A stretch of 60,726 bases of DNA. Origin: CALRWV02 sp943371965 (GTDB lineage: Bacteria; Bacteroidota; JABWAT01). The notes under the pieces were generated by a model. That model did no database searches. It worked only from the letters and a program-made list of their open reading frames with translations, and was not told the DNA's origin. Below, in pieces: positions 1 through 13,600 of the stretch. The DNA lies in contig CALRWV020000013.1 of NCBI GenBank assembly GCA_943371965.1, forward strand, positions 1 through 60,726, given 5' to 3'. The translations under genes were made by a program, and so were the position numbers. Every line of letters starts with the position of its first letter. Position 1 is the stretch's first letter.

Positions 1-1661
1 CCTGTGTTACCTGCTGCATCTGTAAAATCAAACTGGAACGATCCGTTGGCTGAGAAAGTTTTTGTTGTCAGTCCACCGTTGTTGGTAATTGTTACCGATT
101 CACTTGGAGTGATCGTGGCAACCACATTTCCGTTCGTTGGAGTTGTTACATCATAAGCAACAGTTGCAGTTGGAGCAGTTTTGTCAATATTTGAAACTGT
201 TGCAGTTACTGAACCAGTGTTACCGGCAGCGTCAACAAAATCAAATTGGAAAGAACCGTTTGCACTGAAAGTTTTTGTTGTCAGTCCGCCGTTGTTGGTG
301 ATCGTTACCGATTCACTTGGAGTAATCGTTGCAACCACATTTCCATTCGTTGGAGTTGTTACGTCATAAGCAACAGTTGCGGTCGGAGCAGTTACATCAA
401 TATTTGAAACGGTCGCAGTTACAGAACCAGTGTTACCGGCTGCATCAACAAAATCAAATTGGAATGAACCGTTTGCTGAGAAAGTTTTTGTAGTTAGTCC
501 ACCGTTGTTCGTGATGGTGACTGATTCACTTGGAGTGATCGTCGCAACCACATTTCCGTTTGTTGGAGTTGTGATGTCATAAGCTACTGTTGCGGTCGGA
601 GCTGTCTTGTCAATGTTGGAAACTGTTGCAGTTACAGATCCTGTGTTACCTGCAGCATCTGTGAAGTCAAATTGGAACGAGCCGTTTGCTGAGAAAGTTT
701 TTGTTGTCAGTCCACCGTTATTGGTGATGGTTACCGATTCACTTGGAGTGATTGTGGCTACCACATTTCCGTTCGTTGGAGTTGTGATGTCATAAGCGAC
801 AGTTGCTGTTGGAGCTGTCACATCAATATTCGAAACGGTTGCAGTTACGGATCCTGTGTTACCTGCTGCATCAGTGAAGTCAAACTGGAAGGAACCGTTG
901 GCACTGAAAGTTTTTATTGTGAGTCCACCGTTGTTCGTGATGGTGACTGATTCACTTGGAGTGATAGTGGCTACCACATTTCCATTCGTTGGAGTTGTTA
1001 CGTCATAAGCAACAGTTGCAGTTGGTGCTGTCTTGTCAATGTTGCTGACGGTTGCAGTTACAGACCCAGTGTTACCGGCTGCATCTGTGAAGTCAAATTG
1101 GAACGAGCCGTTTGCTGAGAAAGTTTTTGTTGTCAATCCACCGTTGTTGGTGATGGTTACCGATTCACTTGGAGTGATAGTGGCAACCACATTTCCATTC
1201 GTTGGAGTTGTGATGTCGTAAGCAACAGTTGCTGTTGGAGCAGTTACATCAATATTTGAAACGGTCGCAGTTACAGAACCAGTGTTACCGGCTGCATCGG
1301 TGAAATCAAACTGGAACGATCCGTTGGCTGAGAAAGTCTTTGTGGTCAGTCCGCCATTGTTGGTGATGGTTACAGATTCGCTTGGTGTAATAGTCGCTAC
1401 TACATTTCCGTTCGTTGGAGTTGTGATGTCATAAGCGACAGTTGCTGTTGGAGCTGTCACATCAATGTTTGAAACGGTAGCAGTTACAGATCCTGTGTTA
1501 CCTGCTGCATCTGTAAAATCAAACTGGAACGATCCGTTGGCTGAGAAAGTTTTTGTTGTCAGTCCACCGTTGTTGGTAATTGTTACCGATTCACTTGGAG
1601 TGATCGTGGCAACCACATTTCCGTTCGTTGAAGTTGTTACATCATAAGCAACAGTTGCAGT
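1..1661 (-). repeat. Tandem array of 213-bp units encoding Ig-like repeats
   Basis: Seven full units and one partial unit of 213 bp (71 codons) lie in frame in the giant gene and run off the window. Each unit encodes a TPTNGNVVATITPSE core followed by a D-A-A-G-N-T-G-S loop. The linker between units reads NID-K or NID-V before TAPT; from the left the linkers read K,V,K,V,K,V,V, so most of the array has a higher-order period of 426 bp. The leftmost partial unit (1-170) is almost identical to the unit exactly 1,491 bp (7 x 213) away at 1492-1661, with very few substitutions. This indicates recent unequal exchange and makes short-read assembly of this end unreliable. Confidence 0.95.
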
Positions 1662-4600
1662 CGGAGCTGTTTGATCAAATTGAATAGAATCAGATTTCGT
1701 AATCACAGTGCTTCCATATTTGAAATCCGCAAATACTTTCTTTAATCCATCTCCCGCAGATAACGTTGCATTGTAAGAAGTTGAGAAAAGTACATATCCG
1801 GATGTTGGATTTGTTATTTCTCCTGTAATTTTCATTGAATCTGCGTTCACTGAAGTAAGTGTTAGACTTTGTGAAGCGTTATTTGTCAGGTTTCCGGCAA
1901 AATCAACAGAACCATCTACCGGAACAAGAGTGGCTTTTTTGCTAGTTAATGTAAGCAAAGGCAAAGTTGAATTGGTAACTCTTACTGCATAGACGCCCTG
2001 GTCACCAGCAGCAAATGCTGGGATTATCAGCGTATCCAAATTTGATGTTGCAGTTGCAAGATCAACAGCATCTTTTATCCATTGATATGAGTTTCCAGCC
2101 GAAACTGAAGGAGAACCCAGTTTGTAATTGGTTCCAACTGGAACTATTTGAAGACTTGCACCGGCTGTTGGCAGACTGTCCTGGGGTGAATATGTTATTG
2201 CCGAAATATCTGAATTCGGTTCAAGATCCTCAAACGATAATTTATTGTTTTCTACTTTGAAAACGGCATAATCGGTTCTTGTAAAATCAGGCAGCTGATT
2301 AAACTGGTTATTCTTAATATTCAATTCAGTTAATGCAGAACTGGTTGCAAGACCTGATGGAATATTTCCCGTTAAACCATTGTCATTGATCAAAAATTTT
2401 GAAAGATTCGTCAACGATCCGAAATTACCGGGGATGTTTCCTGTGAGAAGATTATTTGACAAATCAATGACGGTCAGTGTTGTCAGTAATCCCAATGTAT
2501 CTGGAATTGATCCTGTTAGACCGGTATTGTAAAGACTCAATACAGCCAACTTATTCAACTTGCCAAATGAAAGTGGAATTGATCCACCCAGAGGATTACC
2601 GCCCAAATCAATGACATCAACTTTTGGAAGATTACCAATTGAAGACGGAATTCCACCTGTAAATGAATTTGCTGCAAGTGACAGATAAGTTAATTTTGAA
2701 AGATTACTTATTTCGTTTGGAATTGAACCGCTCATTGAGTTGTTGTTCAAATTGATGGTGGTTAGAACTGATAGGTTTCCAATTGCTTTCGGAATTGCGC
2801 CAGTCAGACTATTATTGTATAGCTCCAGATTACGAAGAGAATCCAGACTTGTAACGGATGCTGGAAAAGATCCGGTTAGGTTATTGCTCGAAAGGTCAAG
2901 CGCAATTACCCTTCCGCCTTGAACTGTTACACCATACCACGACCCAATATCGCCGGACAACCAATTTGAATTATTGGTCCAAGATCCACCATTTGTTGAA
3001 TTGAATATACTAACTAAAGCAGTTGAATCTGACTCTGTGCCTCCGTTTGGAGTTGCAGTTGCTTCAAGCGAAAAAGAACCTTCATTTCCATCTGAATCTA
3101 CTGCAGTAAGTCTGAAGAAATAAAGCTGATTGTCAGTTAATCCATTTACCAGCAGATCCGTTGTCAGTTTATCGCCAACAGTCATTGAATCATGCAAGGT
3201 TGTTGCAGGACTGAAAGTGTCGTAATAGAGTCTGTATTTTGTAATGTTAGGTTCAGAATTCGGATTCCATGATACAAATACTTTTCCTGAATATCCGGTC
3301 GCAGCTGCTGCAACACCGGAAGGGCTAACAGGTGACATCGCTCCTGAAATAATTCTGCTTCCGCTTCCGTTAATGCCATAAGGATTTGCAGTGTTGCTGT
3401 AATCAAATGCCAGTGAACCATAATTTGAAGGTTCATCAAAACGGAAATATTGAACCAGTCCTGCTTCATTTCCATTCAGTTTTCTGTTGAACTGCGTTTT
3501 AATTAAACTGTCACTTTTTGCAATATTCCAGATTCTGATATCATCCATTGAACCGTTTAGAAAGACTCCTGTTGATAATACCTGTCCAATTCCAAGATAG
3601 GAAGAAGCATTCAATGTATTGGTGTTTCCTATTCCATTGGATACAATTTCACCATCAATGAATAATTTTATTTCGCCAGTTGATTGTGTTCTGACTGCGG
3701 CAACATGATGCCAGTTTCCATCTGCAACAAAATCACTGTGAATGGTTTGATCAGGATTTCCGACTCCAAAAGCAACTCTTCCTCTTGCCAGTGAAATTCC
3801 GAAATCATCATAAGTCCCATTTACATCAGCATCGACCAAACCGGCACCAGACCACCAGTCAGCTTCATGGCCAACATCCTGAGTTGAATTGAACCAGAAC
3901 TCAATGGTAAAATCATTTCCAATCAAATTGTTGGGCTGAATGAAAGTTGCTCCATCAAATGACAGCGCATTTCCCTGTTTTCTGACAGGAACATCAGCAT
4001 CTTCATTCGAATAAGCACTTTCCTGTGCAATGTTATTGACTGCTGTTACACGTGCATAATACAATTTTCCGTTTTGAACCGAATTGATCACAACTGAGGT
4101 ATCTGTGTTGTTGCCTGAAGTTGTTGAAAGTTCAAGTCGGGTCGGATTTGCAAGTGTATCCAGATAAACATTGTAGTGATCGAACCCTACGCTTTGGTTT
4201 ACATCCCATTTCAGTTGAAGTGAGTTGTTTCCTGAAATTATAAAGAATCCGTTTGGCGCTGTTGGAGGCGGTAAGGAGGAATTCGCACCCGATGGAATAA
4301 AATTTCCGCTGACAACCGAAGCATTGTTTCCATATTTCGATCCGTCATAAGCAACCGTGGAATTTGAAGGTTCATCAAAATGATAATTTGCAACAAGACC
4401 TGCTTCATCACCGGAAAGATTCGCAATCATATCCGCCTGAATTTCAGCCTGGGTTCTGCCAACATTCCAGATTCTCAGTTCATCAACCTGACCATCCAGC
4501 ATATATTCATTTGCTCTCAAACGTCCGATCTGAAGCGGATTGGTTTGGAATGTCAGCGGAGTGAAATATGCGCTTGATCCTTCCAGATTTCCATTCACAT

Positions 4601-7600
4601 ACAAACGGAAAACGGAACCATCCCATGAACCGGCAATATGATACCAGGTATTTGTAGCAAGAACTGTTGCACCATCAACACCTCTGTGATATGCTTCATT
4701 CCAAAGATGGAATTGTGCTGTTCCGTTGGAAAGTACCAATAACCCGTACTGACCTTCCGACTGATCATCAGTACCCTTTGAAACGATATATTGAACCGTT
4801 CCAATTGAATTCAATTTCACCCATGTTTCAACTGTTAGGGCAGTTGTCGGCATGATTTCAGTTGTATGAGGTGCTGTTACATCATTTGTAGATCCATCCT
4901 GAACAAGTGCATTTCCCTGTCCGGAAGTTGGAACGACTCCGTCTTCAATCGATTTTCCAAGAAACCCGCCAAATACATTTTCAGCAACGACATTGAAATA
5001 ATAAAGTTTTCCGTTCTGCAAACCAGTAACAGTAAAATTGGTGTCTGCAACATCACCATCAGCTGTATGTCCTCTAACAACATTTGCATTCGCAACTGTA
5101 TCAGCATAAACCGTATATCTGTTGAAATCTGTACCGGGTACCTGGTTCCATCTCAAGGTTACAGAATTGCTTTGTGCAATTCCATAAAGTCCGGTTACAA
5201 CAGGAGGAGTTGGCAGACTTTTAGCACCTGATGGTCCATAGTTTAACAAGTTTACATTTTCGGCTTCATTCTGGTTAGGTGTTGAATCATATATTTCAGG
5301 TTGTTCATCCTTATTTTCATCAAATCGGTAATACGCCATTAAACCAGATTCATTACCCAGCAGAGAACTCAATGCATTGTTTCTGATTTCATTTTCCGTT
5401 CTTGCATAATCCCAAATTCTGACTTCATCCATTTCACCGTTAAAGCCTTGAGTTCCACCAAAGGCAGAACCGATCAGAAAATCACCTGATCCGACAAATG
5501 GACTTGGTGAAACATCTGCGGCAACAACAAAACCATCGCGGTAAATTAGTCTGCTGCCCGATTGCATATCATAAGTAACTGCCCAATGATGCCAATTTGC
5601 ATCACCATAAGCAGAAGCCCACAGATCATTTCCAAAGAAATTGAAGACGAAAGTATTGTCATTATAAAAACCAATATGAAGCAATTCGTTATTGGATGCA
5701 GTATTGCCCTGACCAAACATATAATGGTAATTACCGTTTGGAACATGTTTTGCCCATACTTCAAGTGTAAATGACTTGTTAGCCAATGAAATCGGATTTG
5801 GATTGCTTACTGAAGGCGGATTTGTGTTTATATAATTTGTTTCATTAAACGAAAGCGCTGTTCCTGCAAGTGTATTTGTTGGTGTTGCCCCAATAATTCT
5901 GGTAGGATTGCTTTCAGTACCATTGTCATCAACTGCAGTAAGATTGAAATATTGAACAGTTCCATTTGTCAGGCCGGTAAGAACATAAGAAGTATCTGTT
6001 GCAGAAATTCCAGTTGCATTACCCAGAGAAGAAGATGTATTTCCCCATCTCAACTGATAATTGGCAAGATCAGATTCAGGATTTCTGTTCCATCTGAAGG
6101 TAATCTGTCCATTTTCAGGATGTGCAAAAAATCTGGTTGGAACCTGAATTTCCAGAGGTGACGGATCATAATTGATTGCATTCACGGCTGTTGCGTTGAT
6201 GTTGTGTGATGAACCGTCAAGTACGGTATGAGCACCTGAAATGGTTAGGTCTTTATCTTCATCAAACGAGTAGCGGACAACGAGGTTTGGACTGATGGGA
6301 CCGCTGTTGGGAAAATATGGTTTAAGATAACCGTCTTTAATTTCAGATGCATTTTTTGCATAATCCCAAATTCTGACTTCATCCACAGAACCAGGGAACA
6401 GTTCAGCTCCGTTACCGCTTGAACCTATGCTGAGAGGATTGTTAAAAATTCCGGTATTGACATCAAGACTGTATGAGCCTCTAAATTCACCATTGATGTA
6501 CAGATGTGTATCACCTGACTGTCTTACCAAGGCGACATGATACCATTTACCCTGCACAAAAGGATAAGTCATATAGCTGACCGAGTAACCATCCCAAAAA
6601 GCTATCGAATTCTGATCATCTGTAATGTGGAAACTGAATCTGGTATTTCCACCGGCAATGTCCCTAACTGAAATCAGAGCAGGATTGTAACCCAATGTGT
6701 TAGGCGAAAAATCAGGTTTGAACCACAGTTCATAAGTGGCATCACCCAAATCAAAACGGCCGTCATTTGCAACAGTAATATAGTTTCCACCGCTGAGAGC
6801 TGCAGAATTTCCACCTCTTTCAACAGGAACACCACCATCCCAATTGGACTGGGGACTTTCCTGTGAGGTATTCAGAACGGCTGACACTTTATAATAATAA
6901 CCCTGGTTATTCGTAAGTCCGTTTTGAGTAAAAGTTGTGTCATTTGGATTGCCCGATTGAGTCTGTCCATCATACGTTAAGTTATCAAAAGATGAACCAC
7001 TGTAAACGTTGTAATGATCAAAATCAGGAGTATTAACTGCATTCCATCTTAATTCAATGGTTCCGGGCTTTGCAATTATATATAAATTCTGTGGTACCGG
7101 TACCTGAGGAGTTGGTATTCCGGTTTTAACATTGTCAATAAAAAGATTATTTCCATAACCGGTAACATTTACAAAAGCTACTTTAATAATCTGCCCGATA
7201 TAAGCAGAGAGATCAATGCTTTCTTCTCTCCAATCACTGGGGTTGATTGGGGCAAATTCATTGGTTTCGAAACCTGATACAGTTGCTAAACCTGAAGTTG
7301 CAGATTTTGAATAGACAAGGTCACTGAAGGTTACACCATTATCTGTGGAGACAAGTACCTTTAAACTGTCATCGAAATCATAATCATAAACGCGGTAAGC
7401 CACATCAAAAATGAAATAATCGCTTGGGTTAACAATAAAAGATTTTGTTTTCAATGAATCGGTTTCGCCATCCACATCATAATTATAATTGTTAATATAT
7501 GCTGAATTTTGTGTACCAAATCCATTAAATGCTCCACCTTCACCACCACCTCCACCACCAATATTACTTGGATCTACTTTTTCCCAGGTAATTCCTGCAT

Positions 7601-10600
7601 CATTATTTACAACATCCCAACCTGTTGGTGGGAATACACCTTCAAATGCTTCAACTGCCAAAGTACCAATTGCCGGTATTAATTCAATTTCATTTGAGAA
7701 TGTACTTTCAACTCCATTACCGTCAACAGCTTTGATTTTGTAATACCACGTTCCGTTTGAAACGCCAATATCTGAATACGAGTTGGAATTAACTCCGAAA
7801 ACAGAATCAATCAAAGTTGGTGCTGGGTCTGAAGAAGAAGAACTTCTGTAAATAAAATATTTGACTACATCGGTTGATTGACTTGGTTCCCATGTAAGAT
7901 CGGCCAGCAGTTCACTTGCAGTTCCATTTAAATTCACCGGAACAGAAGGCATTGTCATGGCACCGGAAACTGAATAGGTTGGTCCGTTTTCAAGAGTTCC
8001 ATTAAGTGCGTTAACAGAAGCATCTAAAGCTGTTAGACCAGTTCCCTCATCAAAATGCCACGCACCCAGCAAACCTGGTTGATCACCACGGATTGGATTG
8101 TTCATATTTGCAAGAATTTCAGATTGTGTTTTTGCAACATTCCAGATCCGGAGTTCATCAATCTGTCCGTTGAAAGGATTTATACCGCCATTGAACATTG
8201 CACCAACTGTAAATGGAGCAGTTGAGTTTGGTGCTACATAAGCATAGCCTGGTGTGTCCAATACACCGTCAACATAGAATTTTACATAACTTCCATCATA
8301 AGTGTAGGCAATATGATGCCATTCATTGAAGGTTACAATTGCACTCGAATTGAATATGTATCGGTTTCCATCTTCACCGATACTGAATACAAAAAACCCG
8401 GATCCCATTTCAATGGAATACCCAACTTCCCCGGATCCATTGTATGCAAGATTTGAAAATATTCCACCACCAAAAGCAGTGGGATAAACCCAACCTTCAA
8501 TGGTTATGTTTGCCGGATTGATAATTCCCAAATTCACATTGTCATCCACTCCGTCAAATGTTAGAGCTTGTCCTGCTTTTTCAACGGGTACTACTGCATC
8601 TTCATTTGAAAATGCACTTTCACCTGAACCATTTACTGCCTTAACACGGAAGTAATAGGTGGTCCCGTTTGTAAAACCCGTAAAGGTTGATGTAGTGCCG
8701 TTTGTTGTTCCATTTGATCCTGTTGGGTTTGGATTTTCATCCATATAAGTAATGTAATAATCTGCACCGGGTGAAGCATTCCATTTCAATTCCACCTGTC
8801 CGTTTTGGGCAATGGCAAAAAATCCTGTTGGAGCTGTCGGTGGTACATTATTGATTGAAACTGCATCAATTTCATTCCAATCCGGTACTGCTGCTGAATT
8901 CATTGCAAGACGGATTTGGGTTACCGGAAATGAGGTTAACGGGAAATAAACAGTGAATATTCTTGCTGTTTGAGGGGCTGCTGCAGCCGTTCCCTGCCAA
9001 ACAATTTCCCACAGATTCGTATTCGGGTTTTTTACATAAATGGTGTCGATTGCACCGGGGTTAAAGGTCTCATAAACAGAAACTGAAGAAATGGGTCCCG
9101 GATAGTCAAAACTGAATTCAAGATATTCACGCGGATCATCCTGATTTAAACTTGCCCATGTTAGGTTATTGTCACCGTATGATGGATAAAAATCCGGACT
9201 TCCCAAAGCCCTGTAGGCGCCAAATTCGTTGCTGTATTCAGAACTGTAACCAAGAACAGCCGAAGCAAACCGGACAGGTTGAGCTGTATTTGGAACGGAA
9301 GAAACTTCAGAAGAATATCCGGTTGATCCGTTTGTATTTGATGCGGTAATTCTGAAATAATATGTTGTTCCATTTGTTAGACCAGTTATCGTTGCGCTGG
9401 TCTGTGATGTTTGGGCAGTTTCGGTGGTTGGATTTGGATTGGTATCTGAAAAAATATGGTATTGGGTTGCACCGGGTACTGGTTCCCATGTCAAGGTAAC
9501 CTGACCGTTGTCTGCAACTGAATAAAATCCAGTTGGTGTTGTAGGAATTATCATCATCGCACCAGAAGAAGAATAATCTGCACCATTTTGCAGATTGCCG
9601 TTGTGGGCATTGGATGCGGCATCGAAAGAAGTAATATCACCGGAGTTTTCGTCAAAATGCCATGCGGCAACAAGCCCGGGTTCATCACCACGAACTGAAT
9701 TATTTATTGATGCTCCGATTTGTGCTTTTGTTCTAACATAGTTCCAGATACGGACTTCGTCTATTGATCCATTGAATGTTCCGTTGCTGGCTGTCCGGTT
9801 TCCAATTTGAAGATTGGTATTATAATCAGTAATTGGAAACATGGTTCCTAAAGTTGCAACCAGTATGCCATTAATATATAAATTAGCTGCACCTGCAGCA
9901 TTTTCAGTGACTGCAAGATGTGTCCACTGATTTAACGGTAAAGAATACCCAAAGCTTAAAAGAGAATTCCGCGACCAGAATTGAACAAATTGATTATTGT
10001 TGTCATTATACAACTGAAGAGAATAACCGCCTGTTCCGTTATAGTTGTCACGTGTATCAACTATACCGGTTACATCACCACTCGAAGCTGGCAGACTTTG
10101 AGGATTCACCCAAGCTTCAACTGTTAGGTTTGAAGGATAGAAATCAGGGCTGTAATCAACAATTGAAAAATCATCAAAACCATCAAGAACCAATGAGTTT
10201 CCAGCTCCATTGACCGGATAAACAACATCTTCATTCGAGTAACCGCTTTCTCCGGAAGCATTCACAGCTGTAACCCTGAAATAATACGCAGAACCATTTG
10301 TTAGACCTGTAATGACTTTGCTGGTCTGAACGGAAGAATCTATTAAGGTTGTCGGGCTTGAAATCACATCTGAATAAATACGGTATTTGGTTACAAAGGG
10401 AACAGAATCCCATTTCAACTCAACCTGTCCATCCTGTGCTATTGCAAAAAGTTTTGTAGGATCAGATGGAATCGGAACTCCCATTGCTCCTGAAGCAGTT
10501 AAGAATGTCCCCCCGTTCAAATTTCCGTTATGGTTTCCTGTACCGGCATCATAAACTGTACTTCCTGATTCATCCAAATGGTACAAAGCTATCAATCCAT

Positions 10601-13600
10601 TTTCGTCACCACGAAGAGGCTGCAACATGGCATCCTTTATCTGCTGTTCTGAACGGACAACATTCCAGATTCTGATTTCATCAATTTTCCCATTTACAGG
10701 AAAGGAACTCAGATCCCAAGGAGCTGCACCTATAATCAGATTATCATAATTTGGAAGAATTGAATTCGAATCAATAATTAAACTGTCAACCGGAATTCCG
10801 TTGACGTAACCTATCATCTTCCCGTTTGACTTGAAGGTTACCGCTAAATGGGTCCACACATTAGATGGAACTGTTCCGGCTTTAATTTCATAATATGTTC
10901 CATTCCATATTTCGGGATTTAATTGACCGTTCAGTACTCCAAGTAAAAACCCGTTTCCAATTGAAGTTTTGCCGACTAATTTCTGGTTGTTATTGGAATC
11001 AACAAGATTAACCCATGCTTCCAAGGTAAATTCATTTGTTATGTTGTTGAAATCGTTACTATGCGGTACTGTAACATAACCATAATTCCCGTCAAATTGA
11101 GCGGCATTTCCGTCCAATGCTGCCGGAACTGCAGCATCTTCATTTGAAAAACTGCTCTCTCCAAAACCATTGACTGATGTAACCCTGAAAAAATATAGAG
11201 TTCCATTTGTTAGACCCGTAACAGTTGCAGAATTTGTTCCTGATGACGTGTTGAGCGATGTTGGAGAAATAAAATCATCCGCATAAATGTTGTATGAAGT
11301 TGCTCCAGGTTCAGTATTCCAGTGCAGTTCCACCTGTCCGTTTTGGGCAATTGCATAAACACCCGTTGGAGTATTTGGCAATCCTTCAGATTCAGTTATT
11401 TGAAAACTGATCGGTTGCTGAACGTATTCTGCATCGGTTTTTGCAAACAGGGAAACATTGAAAGTACCCAAATCAACAACGGTTGGAGTTCCGGAAAGTG
11501 TCCCTGTTCCGTTTGTGTTATCCGTTAGACTTAACCAGGTTGCAGCTGGGGTAGTTGTCAGTGGTCTGATGTAAACCTGAAATGGAAAATCGTAACTGGA
11601 AATGTAGCTGCTTTCTCCTCCGGAATATGCATCAAACGTATCAAAAAAGTCTCCAACTATACTTGAATTTGAACTGACATATTCAATGGTATAAGTCTGT
11701 CCTGCTGTCAAAATTACATTTGCTGAAAGTGGAACTCCAAATGTCTGAAAATCAGTGGTACTTGGAATAAAGACCGAAGTGGTAAATAATAATTGTCCCC
11801 CGGTACCTGTTCCGGAATATACATTGATTGTATTGGCTGCACCTGGGGCATTGGTACAGTACAATGCACCGCTTGTCATGATTCCAGTATTGACAGCGGT
11901 AAAAGATTGCCAGATGTTGGATACGGTTGCAGTGACTGTAACTGGAGAACCCTGATCGTATGCTGCATCCTGCTGCACGTTTCCGGCAACAAAAAAGGAT
12001 ACTTGACTGTTAAGTGAATCTTTTGCTGCAAAATTGTATGTGAAATTGCTGTTATAATCTACAGAAGCCGTAGGTGCAGTTGAGGTAAAGGTTAAATAAT
12101 TTGGAACTGTGGATTCCACATAAGCAGGAGAATTGTTCAGTGTTCCGTTGAAACCATTTTTGGTTGCATCAAAAGCGGTCGTTCCTGCGCCTTCATTAAA
12201 ATGATACATTCGGATTAATCCGACTTCTTCACCGGTTAAAACAGTATGCCGGGATGACTGAATCTCAGCTTGTGTTCTTTCAACATTCCAGATACGGAAC
12301 TCATCCATTTCTGAATTGCTGAAATTTCCTCCCCACCAAACACTACCTCCTATTGTAAAATCAGTGCTGGAATTGATGGTTCCGAAAGCATTGTCTGTAT
12401 CAATCAATGTCCCGTTGATGTAAAGCAACTGCTGGGTTTCGTTGCAGACATAAGCAACATGATACCATTCATTTGTGGTTAAGCTGACCGCAACGTTTTT
12501 CATTTCTCTGGCGCCATCTTCTCCAAAACTGATATTAAAGGAATTAGGAGAACCATCAACTATAATACCCCGTTCTCCCGAACCGTTTACAGCCAAATTA
12601 GAGAAAATACTTCTCAGGTTGAAGTCTTTGAATTTTATCCAGGTTTCAACTGTTATACTTGACTCATTGACAGTTCCGATGTTGATATGGTCATCAACAC
12701 CGTCAAAACTGACAGCTTTTCCTCTTCCAACAATGGGAACAACACCTGTTTCATTTGAATACGGGCTTTCACCGAAAGGATTAACAGATGTAACACGGTA
12801 ATAATACAGAGTTCCATTCACCAATCCGGGGAAAAATTTATCAGGGGTTTCCGAAGTACCCAATAGAGTAGTTGGGTTGGGAGATGTACCACCATAAATA
12901 TTGTAAAAATCAGTGCTGATGGTAGGGGTCCATTTTAAATGTGCAGCCTGATTAAGAGATACAGCATACACTTGTGTTGGTGCAGAAGGAGCTGGAACCG
13001 CAGTATTCATCAAAACTGAAATATTGGCTGATGAAGCATTCACTACCGCAATATCAATATCACCGTCATTATCAAAATCTGCAGAAATTATTGATTGTGG
13101 ATTAGATCCGGCTTCACCGCTTCTGTTTCCTGAAAAATTCCCTGATCCGTTATTAAAGCGAACTGCAACATTACCTGAATAATTATTTGCTGTTGCAAAA
13201 TCAACGTCTCCATCACCATCAAAATCGGCTGTCGAAACCCCATAAGGATTTGAAATTGGGCCTATAGGCTGAATGCCTGGAAAATGACCTGTCCCGTCAT
13301 TGAGATGAACGGTTGCATAATTGGATATGTTTGCTGCAACTATATCCATAAAACCATCTGAATTGAAATCTGCAACATCAATCGCACGGGTCATGGTTGT
13401 ATAAACATCACCAATTGTTTGGCTTACAACAAAACCTCCGGCTTGATCATTTATTAGAATTGAAATGGTTCCATCGTTGGTGTTTGACGCCGCAAGATCA
13501 ATATAACCATCATTATCAAAATCTGCGGAAGTAACTGCCAGTGGTGAAAGTCCTACTGGAACATTCTGCGATCCGGAAAAATTGGCAAATCCATCATTGA

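Noticed and set aside
181..1647. Four plus-strand frames of 60-62 codons repeated every 426 bp
   Set aside because: They are antisense shadows of the 213-bp coding repeats in the minus-strand giant gene; the repeated spacing simply reflects the repeat array.
7489..7743. Plus-strand frame rich in proline
   Set aside because: It is the antisense reading of the six-glycine stretch in the giant gene.
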